Shown in pieces: positions 1-13,537 of a DNA stretch of 64,000 nt. The translations under genes were made by a program, and so were the position numbers. Source of the DNA: Vespula vulgaris (taxonomy: Eukaryota > Arthropoda > Insecta > Hymenoptera > Vespidae); assembly GCF_905475345.1 (NCBI RefSeq), contig NC_066599.1:4684501-4748500 (forward strand), read 5' to 3'. A model generated the notes under the pieces. The model was given only the letters and a program-made list of their open reading frames with translations, did not search any database and was not told where the DNA came from. The number at the start of each line of letters is the position of its first letter. The first letter of the stretch is position 1.

Positions 1-2717
1 AAGTAAGAACTGAAAAAAAGTACAAATTCAATTGCTAACACGAAACGCGATTGGATTGACGAAAACGTACCTCTAGAGAACTGCCAAAGAAATCCATATG
101 ACAAATGAGATGATAGAATCGCAGTATTGCGTGATTAAACTTTGATAAAATATATTCATATAGGATTTTATCCTCTCGGTTGATCGTGCTATTGTCTTAA
201 ATGCAATATGGATTTCTATGTGCGTCACGGTCCATGAAATGGTATCGTGCGTATATTTATTTTTTCGCTTTTTACTGCGTTATTCTAAAATCATATAACC
301 CATTTTCCTCTTGAACCCTCTACACGAATCCATAAATACTCTTCTCATCCCTCATCCACTTAATTAAAATTCTCGCACAATCCGGGGAGTTCATACTAAC
401 TCGTCGTGTTTGAAAGTAGACGAGCGAGTGAAACGAGCTAAGTGGCAAACGATTAAAATGGAGGTTAGAATGAATTGTTTATCTTTTTTTTTTATTTTTT
501 TCTATTTTCTTTCTGAAGTCTGATCAATTGAAAACAGAAGAAAGAAAAGAAGAAAACGGAAAATTGTTTTTACGAAGGTATCGCGAAGATGGTGCTTAGA
601 AAAAGAGTGAGACGAAATGTGCAAAGGATTGTAGGAAAGTATTCCACATATTTTGATTTTTTTTTTTTTAACAGGACGAACGTAGGGTGAAAACAGGTGT
701 TGATTAACGAGCGAGACGCTCCTTACGTACGTCTCCGTGTCCGATTTAAAAAAAAAAGAAAATGAAACAAAAAAAATGAAAAGAAAGATTACTTGTACAG
801 GTGGTGCTTCGAACTGTCGATAGATCGATAAAATCTAAATAATATACTTTGTAAATATGAAACATGATAGATATATAGAGAAAGATGAAAGGAAGCAAAA
901 AGATCAGAAGAATGGAAAAGAAAATATATGTCAAGTAACGTCGAAAGTACGTCGATGAATTATAATAAACTCGTTTACTCGTTCGATGTAGCATCTTGTC
1001 AATGTTTCTCGTTTTAGATACACATAATGTTAGAAGATAATTATACGTATATAGACATAGAAATGTGTAAATCGTTTTTTTGTTCGTGCGATAAACATCA
1101 CTAAGCAAGAACAATTACAGTCGCGCTAATGATGAAAACCCCGCCCAACCCCCACAAAAAAGAAGAAAAAAAAGAATTAAAAGCGTTTCTCTATGCACTC
1201 CGTTGTCAAGTTATTAGCTAACATTTTACTAATCGATTATTTATTATTGTACAATGGAAAAGTCTAATAAAAACGAATTGAAAATACGTCCACGTCTGGT
1301 TTGTTATCGATTCGGCGGACGTTGCCGCTAGACCAATATATAAATTAATTAAGGAAATTAACGCGATTAAGAGAGCGATAAAGCGCATTTTAATCAGAGA
1401 AAGGAAAGAAAAGATAAAGCTAAACGGTACGTTTTTTCGTCGTATATATGCACGAAATATAACGTAAGTGGGGAGGGAAAAAAGCAGGCGTGGTACGCGG
1501 ACCGTAAGAAAAATAAATAGGGGAGGAAATAGAATAGAAACAACATAATTTAGTTCCAATAGATAATTCCAGTTTATCGTATCTTATGACAGGTTAAAGA
1601 AAATTATTTTATTTCAAAGAATAGCTTGTAAAATTGTTCGTAAGATTTTGTAGGATTATTCGAATCGTGAAAATGTACCGCCATTTTGGAACGTTTGTTT
1701 GACGAGAATTTTAACATTCTAAGTGTCGGCTTTCCCCCCGCAGCTAGTTTAACGAGCGTGAAGAGAGCTCGTCTTAAGATAAAACATATTTTCTTCGCTA
1801 GTTTCTGCTCTTTCGGTCGTTTCAAAAGGAGAGGCAAGCGAACACGTCAGTGCCGTGTGCACACCCTCCTAGGCCCTCTTCTTCGGCTATTTCTGACCAC
1901 GTGACGTGTATTACATTACCTAACTATATTTGGCGACCGGTACGAAACTCTACGAAGACTCCGTAAATTCATGAGAGCTTTCCACAAGCACTCGTCTGCT
2001 TTTTTTCTCTAACATATCTTTAACCGATTATACCTCTGACTTGGCTACGTCTAGCCAAATCATATTTCTATCTTCTATTAGCTACGAATCGCCGATCTTT
2101 TCAAAAAAATACCTTGCGAAGGCTATATTACGCATTCAATGGTATACGAGTATTTCAACTGGATATGTAATCCGTTCGTCTTGCGTTTCAATGCTTGGAA
2201 TATTAGCCGGATATAACGCATTGCCATGTACCGTGAATGGAACGACATCGTTCTCTTTCACATTCCTTCATGCAACGTTCCATTTTTTATTCCAAAAAAA
2301 AGAAAAAAGAAAAAGAAAAAGAAAGAAATATCTGAAGAGAATTTTCTCGAACGATCAATTTCATCGACGAATCTCTAATGTATCGCAAGAAAAAGCTGCA
2401 AAGCTGTAAATATTTTCAAATTAATGCGGGCCAGAATTCGAAAAAGGAAAGTCGAAATTTTTCTACCGACGACCTTGAAACGGCAACCACCTGAAAAACA
2501 AAATACGTGCCAAGATTCTGTATTCGCCAACGTAAAAAAGTAGTAACAACTCGATGATGAATCATCTCATCGAGGGCTTTATTTTCTTCATCTTCGTGTC
2601 TTCGTGTCTTCGTGTCTTCGATCTCCAAGCACCATCGGCAATGAACGCGCTATGGGAGGGAGCAGGTCGACGAAGCAGACTATTTCGGCTCTACCAGCTG
2701 TCAGTGATTCAACGTAG

Positions 2718-2887
2718 CCAGAAATAATACGGGAGAGCGCGTGTCAGCGTACTCTCGAATGCGGGAGCGAATTATTTCTGGTTAGACATCAGTACGCATT
2801 CGAGGAATCCCTCTTTGCCCACGTCGAGGAGGTCCTTAGATGATATTATTACTCGTATTTTCGAGAACCTCTTGACGAGTATATAAG
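2718..2887. repeat. Cluster of short inverted repeats next to a TATATAAG box
   Basis: An 11-bp perfect inverted repeat (CCAGAAATAAT at 2718-2728, its complement at 2771-2781) encloses a GC-richer spacer. The spacer carries a nested GAGAG (2733-2737) and CTCTC (2752-2756). A second 7-bp inverted repeat, TACTCGT (2850-2856) and ACGAGTA (2875-2881), lies directly before TATATAAG at 2880-2887. It could be an intronic enhancer, a cryptic promoter or a transposon remnant. No function can be assigned from sequence. Confidence 0.35.
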
Positions 2888-3056
2888 AGAAATCAATTCG
2901 ATCTAAAGCGTATACTACTTTTCCAATATTATAATTTGACAAATTCGTTATAAATGTAATTTAATAATTCGAATAAAAAATAATTATTAAAAGAATGATT
3001 AATAGATTAAAACAGAAAAACATGATGATCTCATAAAACAGAAAGTTTTAAGTGGG

Positions 3057-3293
3057 TGTTGAGACAAGGATAACAGGGTCAGGGACAACGACGCACCGCT
3101 AGACGTTAACTGCTGACTTTATTTTTATTTTTATACATGACCACTCCAATCGTAAATGATTCATCCAATAAATATCATGTGTCACACAGTTGAATATAGT
3201 AGATCACTGCCCCCGTTCACGCAATTCGCGAAACGAAGCGCGTTAGACGCGCCTCATTGTTTGGTCGCTTTAACGATAATATATCAAACAATG
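3057..3293. other. CpG-containing compact segment, possible solo-LTR fragment
   Basis: The segment starts TGTTGAGACA and contains AATAAA near 3168. It is more CpG-rich than its flanks. It holds a tight hairpin (GCGCGT, loop TAG, ACGCGC at about 3238-3252) and a 9-bp perfect inverted repeat CATTGTTTG/CAAACAATG (3255-3263 and 3285-3293). The TG start, internal polyadenylation-like signal and composition resemble a decayed LTR, but I found no clear target-site duplication or matching end, so this is a weak suggestion. Confidence 0.2.
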
Positions 3294-4216
3294 TTCTTTG
3301 AAAAAAAAGAAATATAAAATATGATCAGCACCAACCATGTATATTAAGATCTTCTGAAGAAAGAACGATTCGTCAATTTTTTGCGAACAACAAAACAATA
3401 AGATAAATTGTGATCACTTTTATATATTATTTCGTAGCACCACGTTGTATAAGAGTATGAAATTCGTCTCAAAATCAATGCACTATCTTCGCAACGATTT
3501 GTCACGAAACAAAGACAGATGTGTCCATTTCAATTACGGCCGCACTTCGATCAAACCAAGTATGAAAAAAAAGAAATAAATAACAGAATATGTGATTCGA
3601 TCGAATGCGGCCGAAGCTGTCAAAACTGTCATAACTGTTTTTCTTTCACTTTTAAACACAATACACTCTTTAATGTTATTAACGAAGCACAATTTTAAAT
3701 ATATACACAGAGAACACTTTGGAAAAGAATCGAAAAGAATTTAAAAGAGTATATAACGCGAGCGTGAAAAGAATAGGCATTAAAGATCGTTAGTCTTATT
3801 CTTCTTATCCTTGCAAGTGTTCTTACGCTTCTTCATCTTCGCCTTCCAGTAGATGACTATTAAGGGTAGCCTAATGTTGGAAGCAGAGGTGTGCGTAAGA
3901 CGTCATCGTACGTCGGGTCTCCCCACTACTATTTCTCAGATTTGTCCAACCTTCGGATCTTGCAAACATCGCTTATGCATCATGACTACCTCCCACCACT
4001 TTCACTTCTGTCAGTTTTATTTCTTCGTTGGTACCAAAGAAATATAATATACTAGTTCCTTATTTTCCCTTCTCCTATTCCTTCTTGCCTTCCTTTTAGA
4101 ATGCTGCATCATCTTATTTTATCGTTTTTACCTGTAGATCAATGGTGTACAAGACTTGTTTGAAGTATTTTAATTAAAATCTGGTGGTCGAAGGTCGACA
4201 TTTTGGCAGTTTGCCT

Positions 4217-4220
<4 letters not shown>

Positions 4221-4270
<50 letters not shown>

Positions 4271-4271
4271 T
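4221..4271. repeat. (CT)n microsatellite
   Basis: About 25 uninterrupted or nearly uninterrupted CT dinucleotides with one TT interruption. It lies 350 bp before the first visible sls coding exon and is likely length-polymorphic. Confidence 0.95.
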
Positions 4272-4619
4272 GCGTACTTAATTTGGCTCAATACCTTGTT
4301 CCTAGTGCCCAAAATTACAATGCATGATTTTTCGAATGTATTCGTTCTTTTATCTACATGTTAATTTGAGAACACATAACGTTACAAAATATTATACTGC
4401 ACCGGAATGATTTCATCGTTAGCCAAAATTTTTCGTTTATATTCCGTTTTTATATGCTTTGTGTTATTAAATAAAGCTTCGACGCATAATAAAAATATTG
4501 TTATTTAAAGCTATGATTAATAATACAAATTTTTTATTGAAAATGCATCATTGTCCTAAGAGTGTTGAATCTTCAAAGGTTTATTCGAACACAATCATGA
4601 ATTGACTCTGACCTTTCAG

Positions 4620-7600
4620 AACGGAAAGGGACTTATTACGAGATCCCTGCCGAATCAAGCCCAGGTTTAAAAGCTGGAGAAAAAATTTTTGATGGTCTAG
4701 AAAAAGGAAAGGATGTAATATTGGAACCATTGCTTCTGGATGAAGAGGGCTTACCTCTTCAACCCGGAGATGAATCATTACCTTGGCGAAGAGGTCGAGT
4801 GAGCCATCGACCTCGACCTACGAATGTTACTCCCTGGAGGAGAGAGAAACCAAAATCGAGAGATGTATCATTGGACAAATTAGAATCGGTTGAAAGTAAA
4901 AAGAAACCTTGGACGGAGGAACAAATCGTCTTGAAAAAGACTCCTCAAGTAACGCGTGACATTCCGAAAGAAAAATTGGAACAAGTTGAACTCAAGTCTA
5001 CAAAGATTGATAAAAAAGAGATAAGACGACCTAGTCAGGAAACAATAACGTTGAAACCAGTAACCAAAGATGTAACGTTAACAAAGAAAGAAATCTCTGA
5101 CACTTCATATGTCGATGAAGTTTCAAAAGATGTGTACATTGAAGAAGAGGACGCTAAACGTTTAAAACTATTGCGTAGAGTGGATGAATCGGTTCTCAGG
5201 AAAGATGAAGAAAGACCTAAGCCATGGACCGAAGAAAAAATTACTCTTAAAAAAAGTGAACCTGTTAAAAAACCAATTTTGAAGGAAACGATTGAAATCG
5301 AATTAAAGCCAGCTAAAACGGAAAAGAAAGTTACGAAAAAAGATGAAAAGGTCGAGTACGTAGAACAAGAAGACACCACACTTCTAGATGTATCTAAGAT
5401 ATCCGAAGAAAAGAGGATTACAAAAGAAAAAATTGTTACTGAAAAAATAGAACAATCTAAACCTTGGACGGAAGAAAAAGTCACTTTGAAGAAAGCTAAG
5501 GTCGAAAGAAAAACGTTAATTAAAGAAACACCAGAAACGGTAGAACTTAAACCGACTAAATCTGTTAAAACGGAAGTGCAGAAATCAACACTCGAAGAAG
5601 TTGATCTCAAGCCAGTCACTAAAACGATTATGGAAATATCTAAGGAAGACATTCGAAAGGATGAATATCATGATGAAGAGAGCATTGAATTACTTCGCAT
5701 ATCTACCGATGTAAAAGAAACAAAAAAAATAGATAAGGAAGAAATTGAACCTAAACCTTGGACCGAAGAGAAAATCATGTTGAAAAAAGCAAGACCGGAT
5801 AAAAAGGATATTCCTAAAGAGGAAATCGAAAAGGTCGATTTAAAGTCTTCAAAAAAAGAAACGATTGATATCAAGAAACCGAGCGTAAAAGATAAAACAA
5901 TCGAAAAGAAATTAGTATCAGAGGAAACTGGTCCTTATACCGAGGGAGAAGATACAACAAGATTGATTGTTACTTCTGAAATGGAAACTAATGAATCTAA
6001 AATTAAGAAGATCGATAAAATACCTCAGGTAACCGAAACAAAACCTTGGACGGAGGAAAAGGTAACGTTAAAAAAGACAAAGATAGACAAAAAAAAAGTG
6101 ACAAAAGAAACTCTCGAAGATGTTTCATTAAAATCGATAAAACCAGAAAAAAAGGAAACGACAAAGAAAATCACGAAAACGATAGAATTACAGACGGTCG
6201 AAGACAAAACTACAGAATATGTCGAAGAGCAGGAAGATAGTAAATTTTTAAATATTCAAAAAGATACAACGGTAGAACAACATAAAATTGAAGAAGCTGT
6301 ACCGTGGTTAAGGGGCATTAAAAAACAAAAAGAAAAGATGCCCTTCCAGGAAAAAGAAGATATAACTACTCTCCAAATTGACAGAGACGTAGAAACTGTA
6401 AAGAAGGAAGTTAAGGAAGAAACGCCAGTACCATGGATAAAAGGAAAGAAACCATTAGACAAAGCACCTTACGTTGAAGAAGAAGATCATACTAAAATAA
6501 CAACTGATAAAATACAAAAGACTGAACACGTAATTCAAAAAGAGATGCCTGTTCCATGGATTCGAGGTAAAAAACCAAAGACGGAAGACCTACCCAAAAA
6601 GCAGGAAATTCCTAGCGAGCAAATATCTCAAACTCCTTGGCTACATGATAAAAAAGTGAGTCGTACAATAACAAAGGAAAAGGAAGAGGAAGAAGAAAAA
6701 GTACAGGAGGAAGTAATATTAAAACCTATTACGCGAGAAAAACCAGAAGAAAAAGAGGAAGAAAAGAAACAGCCACGAAAGAAAACAGAAATTACCATGC
6801 CAGTTAAACTTGAGGAAACTCTGGAGGAAGTTCCCCTGGATTCTTCTAGTGCGCCTTGGCGTCGTGCAGGAAAAATAAAACCTCCTGTGCCGGAATTACC
6901 AGTAACCGAACAGATACCTTCAAAAGTAGAAGAAACAAAGCAAATAACTAGAAAAGATGGACAGATAATCGAAGATTTTAGAACGTTAAGTTTAAAACCT
7001 ACTAGACGTGGTAGCAGACCACTAGAACAAGGGGAAATAGAAAAACCAACGCTGAAGCCTGTCGCCCCAATTCCACAAGAGCTATCGAAACCAGAAAGAT
7101 TGGAACAGCTTGTAAATGGAGAAAAAATTGAAGAAAAGACAGAACTTCCTTGGAGGCGCGGAAGAAAACCTTCGACTAAAATAATGCCAGAAAGTAAACC
7201 TGAAATAGAAATTTCATCTGAACTTATTCCTAAAGAGGAAGACAAAGAAATATTAAAAACTGAAATCAAAAAGCTAATTGAAGAAACACCAGATCAGACA
7301 AAGATTACATTGGTTAAGAAACAAAAAGTACCAGAAGATATGACATCTGAGGAAGTGACACTTAAACCTGTCAAAAGAATTCCAAAAGAACAGAAAACAA
7401 GAGAAGAGATAATCTCGAAACCTATAGATAGAAAGACATCAAAAGAAGATATATCAGCAGAAGTTAAACTTAAACCTATTAAGAAGGAAAAGGTTCCAGA
7501 AGAGATTAAACCACAGGAAGTTAAACTTAAACCAGTTAGGAAGGAAAAGGTTCCAGAGGAAGTTAAACCAGAGGAAGTAATATTGAAACCTGTAAAACGA

Positions 7601-10600
7601 ATTTCTAAAGAAGAAGAAAGAAAAGAAGAAATAACTTTGAAGCCTATAGATAAGAAGAAACCAGAAATAGAAGTACCAGAAGAAATTAAACTTAAACCTG
7701 TCAGGAAGGAAAAGATTCCAGAGGAGGTTAAACCAGAAGAAGTGACACTGAAACCTGTAAAACGAATTTCTAAAGAAGAAGAAAGAAAAGAAGAAGTAAC
7801 TTTGAAACCTGTAGAAAGGAAGAAGCCAGAAGTAGAAGTACCAGAAGAAATTAAACTTAAACCAGTTAGGAAGGAAAAGATTCCAGAGGAGGTTAAACCA
7901 GAAGAAGTGACACTGAAACCTGTAAAACGAATTTCTAAAGAAGAAGAAAGAAAAGAAGAAGTAACTTTGAAACCTATAGAAAGGAAGAAACCAGAAGTAG
8001 AGGTACCAGAAGAAATTAAACTTAAACCTGTCAGAAAGGAAAAGATTCCAGAGGAGGTTAAACCAGAGGAAGTTAAATTGAAACCTGTAAAACGAATTTC
8101 TAAAGAAGAAGAAAGAAAAGAAGAAGTAACTTTGAAGCCTATAGAAAAGAAGAAACCAGAAGTAGAGGTACCAGAAGAAATTAAACTTAAACCTGTCAGG
8201 AAGGAAAAGATTCCAGAGGATGTTAAACCAGAAGAAGTGACACTGAAACCTGTAAAACGAATTTCTAAAGAAGAAGAAAGAAAAGAAGAAGTAACTTTGA
8301 AACCTGTAGAAAGGAAGAAGCCAGAAGTAGAAGTACTAGAAGAAATTAAACTTAAACCAGTTAGGAAGGAAAAGATTCCAGAGGAGGTTAAACCAGAAGA
8401 AGTGACACTGAAACCTGTAAAACGAATTTCTAAAGAAGAAGAAAGAAAAGAAGAAATAACTTTGAAGCCTATAGATAAGAAGAAACCAGAAATAGAAATA
8501 CCAGAACAAATTAAACTTAAACCTGTCAGAAAGGAAAAGATTCCAGAGGAGGTTAAACCAGAAGAAGTGACACTGAAACCTGTAAAACGAATTTCTAAAG
8601 AAGAAGAAAGAAAAGAAGAAGTAACTTTGAAACCTATAGAAAGGAAGAAACCAGAAGTAGAGGTACCAGAAGAAATTAAACTTAAACCTGTCAGAAAGGA
8701 AAAGATTCCAGAGGAGGTTAAACCAGAAGAAGTGACACTGAAACCTGTAAAACGAATTTCTAAAGAAGAAGAAAGGAAAGAAGAAGTAACTTTGAAACCT
8801 ATAGAAAGGAAGAAACCAGAAGTAGAGGTACCAGAAGAAATTAAACTTAAACCTGTCAGAAAGGAAAAGATTCCAGAGGAGTTTAAACCAGAAGAAGTGA
8901 CACTGAAACCTGTAAAACGAATTTCTAAAGAAGAAGAAAGAAAAGAAGAAGTAACTTTGAAACCTATAGAAAGGAAGAAGCCAGAAGTAGAGGTACCAGA
9001 AGAAATTAAACTTAAACCTGTCAGAAAGGAAAAGATTCCAGAGGAGGTTAAACCAGAGGAAGTTAAATTGAAACCTGTAAAACGAATTTCTAAAGAAGAA
9101 GAAAGAAAAGAAGAAGTAACTTTGAAACCTATAGAAAGGAAGAAGCCAGAAGTAGAAGTACCAGAAGAAATTAAACTTAAACCTGTCAGAAAGGAAAAGA
9201 TTCCAGAGGAGGTTAAACCAGAAGAAGTGACATTGAAACCTGTGAGACGGATTTCCAAAGAGGAAGAAACGAAAGAGCAAATAACTTTGAAGCCTATAGA
9301 AAAGAAAAAACCAGAAGTAGAGGTACCAGAAGAAATTAAACTTAAACCTGTCAGAAAGGAAAAGATTCCAGAGGAGGTTAAACCAGAAGAAGTGACATTG
9401 AAACCTGTGAGACGGATTTCCAAAGAGGAAGAAACGAAAGAGCAAATAACTTTGAAGCCTATAGAAAAGAAAAAACCAGAAGTAGAGGTACCAGAAGAAA
9501 TTAAACTTAAACCTGTCAGAAAGGAAAAGATTCCAGAGGAGGTTAAACCAGAGGAAGTTAAATTGAAACCTGTAAAACGAATTTCTAAAGAAGAAGAAAG
9601 AAAAGAAGAAGTAACTTTGAAACCTATAGAAAGGAAGAAGCCAGAAGTAGAAGTACCAGAAGAAATTAAACTTAAACCTGTCAGAAAGGAAAAGATTCCA
9701 GAGGAGGTTAAACCAGAAGAAGTGACATTGAAACCTGTGAGACGGATTTCCAAAGAGGAAGAAACGAAAGAGCAAATAACTTTGAAGCCTATAGAAAAGA
9801 AAAAACCAGAAGTAGAGGTACCAGAAGAAATTAAACTTAAACCTGTCAGAAAGGAAAAGATTCCAGAGGAGGTTAAACCAGAGGAAGTTAAATTGAAACC
9901 TGTAAAACGAATTTCTAAAGAAGAAGAAAGAAAAGAAGAAGTAACTTTGAAACCTATAGAAAGGAAGAAGCCAGAAGTAGAAGTACCAGAAGAAATTAAA
10001 CTTAAACCTGTCAGAAAGGAAAAGATTCCAGAGGAGGTTAAACCAGAAGAAGTGACATTGAAACCTGTGAGACGGATTTCCAAAGAGGAAGAAACGAAAG
10101 AGCAAATAACTTTGAAGCCTATAGAAAAGAAAAAACCAGATGTAGAGGTACCAGAAGAAATTAAACTTAAACCTGTCAGAAAGGAAAAGATTCCAGAGGA
10201 GGTTAAACCAGAGGAAGTTAAATTGAAACCTGTGAGACGGATTTCCAAAGAGGAAGAATCGAAAGAGCAAATAACTTTGAAGCCTATAGAAAAGAAGGAA
10301 CCTAGAGTAGAAGTACCAGAAGAAGTGAAATTGAAGCCTCTTAAAAAAGAAAAGAAACCAGAAAAAGGCAAACCGGACGAAGTTATTTCTATTACTGTTA
10401 TTGAAAAACCCGATGAAGAAAAATCAGATGAAGTTAGTATTTTACCCTGGCGACGGCCCCGAAAGGCAAAGAAAGTGGTTGATTTTAAAGAAGAGGTTAC
10501 TGTTGTACCAATTGATCAAGAACAGGTGATAACAGAAATACACGAAGAAAAAGAAATATTTGAATTGAAAGAAGCAACTATAATTGAGGAAAAAGGAGTC

Positions 10601-11585
10601 ATAATTCCTAAGTCTCGTCCTGAAAAAGTTACGGAAGTATCAGAAGGAAAGGAAATAGAAACTAGTGAAATAAAAATAATGCCATGGCGGAAAGCTAGGA
10701 AACCTGAAAAGAAAACCGAAGAGGTTCTACAGGTCGAACAAGTACACGAGAAGAAAGAAGAAGATGAGGACGTCATTGAAAAGACTGATATAGCCTGGAG
10801 AAAAATAAAACGGAAACCAGAAGAAAGGAAAGATGAAAAATCGTTAGATATTGTTGAAAAAGATATCGAAAGTGTTGAAGATGTAACGAAGAAATTGAAA
10901 CCTGAGAAACAAAAAGCAATTATAAAAGTCGGAGAAAGAGAAGAGGTGGTAGAAACAGAATTAATAAAATTAGAAACAGCTCCTGAGAAACCGGAAGAAA
11001 AAGAAGAAATTAGAACTGATTTGATATTGAAAAAACCTAAGAAGAAAGATAAACCTAAAGCAGATATTAGTCCTGTAATGGTCGAGGAGAAGCAAGTAAT
11101 TGCAGAAGACGTTGTTACTTCTGTCCAAGATTTCCAAATAACTCGTAAAGAAAAGATAATCAAAACCGATAAGAAACCAGAAGAAATTGTCCAAGATGAT
11201 TACAAAGTTGAAGAAGTAATTCAAGAACGTGTCACAGAAGAAACTAAACGAAGACGTAGACAACATACACAAGTTGATATACCGATTATAGATAAAGATA
11301 AAACAATTGCGCCAAGATTCATCCAAAAACTACAACCAATTGTTGCGGAACTTGAACAACCCGCTAAATTTACGTGTACCGTCGTTGGTAATCCAGTCCC
11401 CGAAATTTCTTGGTATAGAAATGAGCAAGAACTTCATGCAAGTGAAAAATATATCATGACGATATTTGAAACAACGGCTACTTTGGAAATTACCAAGGTG
11501 AAAGAAGAAGATGCGGGAATGTATTCTTGCAGAGCGTCGAATCCGGCAGGAGTTGCAACTTCTACAGTGAATCTCGTCATCTTTG
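4620..11585 (+). CDS. sls: sls exon 1 of window: PEVK-like spring plus one Ig domain
   Basis: The exon follows a tctgacctttcag acceptor and begins with two bases completing a codon, so it starts in phase 1; it ends in phase 1 before gtagta. It encodes about 2,321 residues. The first 900 or so are Lys/Glu/Pro-rich with scattered PW motifs (LPWRRGR, KPWTEEK, VPWIRGK, APWRRAG). Then comes a 17-copy 55-residue array (7520-10340), followed by more PEVK-like sequence with PWRR/PWRK motifs. The last 100 residues (about 11300-11585) are an Ig domain with SWYR and DAGMYSC motifs. The Pro-Glu-Val-Lys composition is that of an entropic spring. Both ends being phase 1 means the whole exon can be skipped without a frameshift. 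Confidence 0.9.
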
Positions 11586-13506
11586 GTAGTAATATTATCA
11601 AAGATGGTGTGATTTGTGTGTTCATTTTTACTCACTTCGAATAGTTGCATTAATAATTTTTAAATCCTTTTAATATTAACACCTTCATTTACTAATTTTA
11701 GAATTGGAATAGATTTAGATATTTTTTTATAAAAATAAAATGTTTTTTCCTTATGTATGTATTTATAATTTTACATATATTTTCCAAACAAAACTTTTAT
11801 ATTCATAAATAATACATCCTTATTTTTCTAATAATCGTAATCTATAAAATTAGATATAAAAAAGATATATGAAAATATCTGCATGTTATAAGTTTTTTAT
11901 TAAAAGAATTTTATCGTGTGTTTCTTCTGCATGCTAATATTACAGCATGACTATTAATTAAAAAAAAAATTTTTTTAATAGAAAAAGAAGAGGAAGGTAT
12001 TGCTCCTCATTTCTCTACGCCAATCAAGCCACTTATGGTCGAAGAACATAAACCAGCAACGCTGGAATGCGTTGTTACTGGTACGCCAGTCCCTGAAGTA
12101 AAATGGTATCGTGGTGATAAGGAAATCAGACCAAAAAAAGGAATGGAAATAAAGTTTAATCCGGAAACAGGAGAAGCTAGATTAACTATTCTTGAACCTA
12201 CGCCACAAGATGAAATAACTTATCGCGTATGTGCCGTCAACAAATTCGGTCGGGCAGAATGCAGAGCCAATTTGATTATCAGTAATATCGTTAAAGTTTC
12301 CAAACCAGAGGTGATGCAGGCTCCTACAATAACAAAACCTTTGCCAGCATTGGTAGCAGAACGAGATAAACCTCTAAAGTTAACGGCTGACTTCGAAAGC
12401 AAGCCAAAACCAGAAGTAAAATGGTATCGTAACGGAATTGAAATTACACCCAGCAAAAACCGCCTGATAAAGATTTATGAAAATACTGCGGAACTGTTGA
12501 TACCTTCACCCGTTAAAACAGACGGTGGAAAATATGAGATAAGAGTACAAAATCCTGCTGGAGAAGCTCGAAGTTCCGGTTCGGTTACCATAAAAGAACG
12601 CGAAGATAAATCAGACGAAGTGAAAGCTCCACGATTTATCGAGCCTATACAACCGCAAATAGTCACAGAAGGGGAAGTTGTAATCATGGAAGCGCGAGTA
12701 GATTCTTATCCAACAGCTTCCTTCCAATGGTTCTACGAAAGTCGTCCCCTAGAGGTAATTAAATTAAATTTCTTTTTATATGATTTTTTAATAGAAATAA
12801 TAAAACATTAAATAATATCATAAATTTGTTTTATTTAACAGTCTACGGCCCAAATGAGAATAGTTACGAAGGAAAACAGATCGGTATTACTGGTGAAAGA
12901 GATCAAACCAGAATTCGCAGGCACGTACACCTGTCGTGCTGAGAATGTAGGTGGATCAGTTACGTGTACAGCTACCATTAATCTTCTCGATACAACGTGG
13001 GAGGAAGCTACTGAATTAATATCACCAACATTCGTAAAAAGATTATCGCCTGTTAGAGTGATGGATGGTGAGAGCGTAAATCTAACATGTGTCGTACAAG
13101 GTAAACCAACGCCAAAAGTCGAATGGTATCACGATGACAAACTGATTAAAGAAGGCAAAGAAATAACTATCTTGCAAGACACCGAAGGTGTATGTAGTCT
13201 TGCAATTACTGAGGTATTTCCTGAGGATGCGGGTCAATATACGTGTCGTGCTGTAAATCCTATTGGCGAGGCTGTTTGCACATCGTCGCTTATCGTCGAA
13301 GGTTAATTAATTTTTAATTATTTAATCGATCAATCATTAAGAATCAGGTATCGAAATAAAATTTATTTAATATGTCTTCAGCCTATGAATACGTACCAGA
13401 TTCAGAGATTGCATCGTCGATCATTGCAACGTCCCTTACTACAGGACAAAGTGGTTCGGAAGAGGACCTATTATCGCCAAAGGCAATAATAAAAAGATAT
13501 AAAATA

Positions 13507-13537
<31 letters not shown>

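Larger units (their letters stand above)
1..4619. other. Non-coding region, probably a large sls intron
   Basis: I see no convincing coding exon here on either strand. Open frames are short (the longest on the plus strand is 122 codons at 2041-2409), have no recognisable domain and are rich in phenylalanine, serine or lysine runs, as expected by chance in AT-rich DNA. The next coding exon begins at 4620 after a polypyrimidine-AG acceptor and starts mid-codon, so at least one sls coding exon lies upstream and this stretch is best read as intron. An internal promoter for a shorter isoform cannot be excluded. The region also holds a (CT)n tract and, at 2700-3300, a GC-richer segment with inverted repeats, listed separately. 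Confidence 0.6.

Noticed and set aside
2041..2409. A 122-codon plus-strand frame as a possible small gene
   Set aside because: No recognisable domain, lysine-run end, no splice or promoter support; expected by chance over 4.6 kb of AT-rich DNA.
4721..4723. An initiation codon for the first large sls exon at 4721
   Set aside because: The codon there is TTG, and the frame is open back to a good acceptor at 4619/4620, so this is an internal exon.
7294..10371. A 1,025-codon (and an overlapping 644-codon) minus-strand open frame opposite the 165-bp array
   Set aside because: Mirror of the sense PEVK repeat, with no initiation context, domain or splice support.
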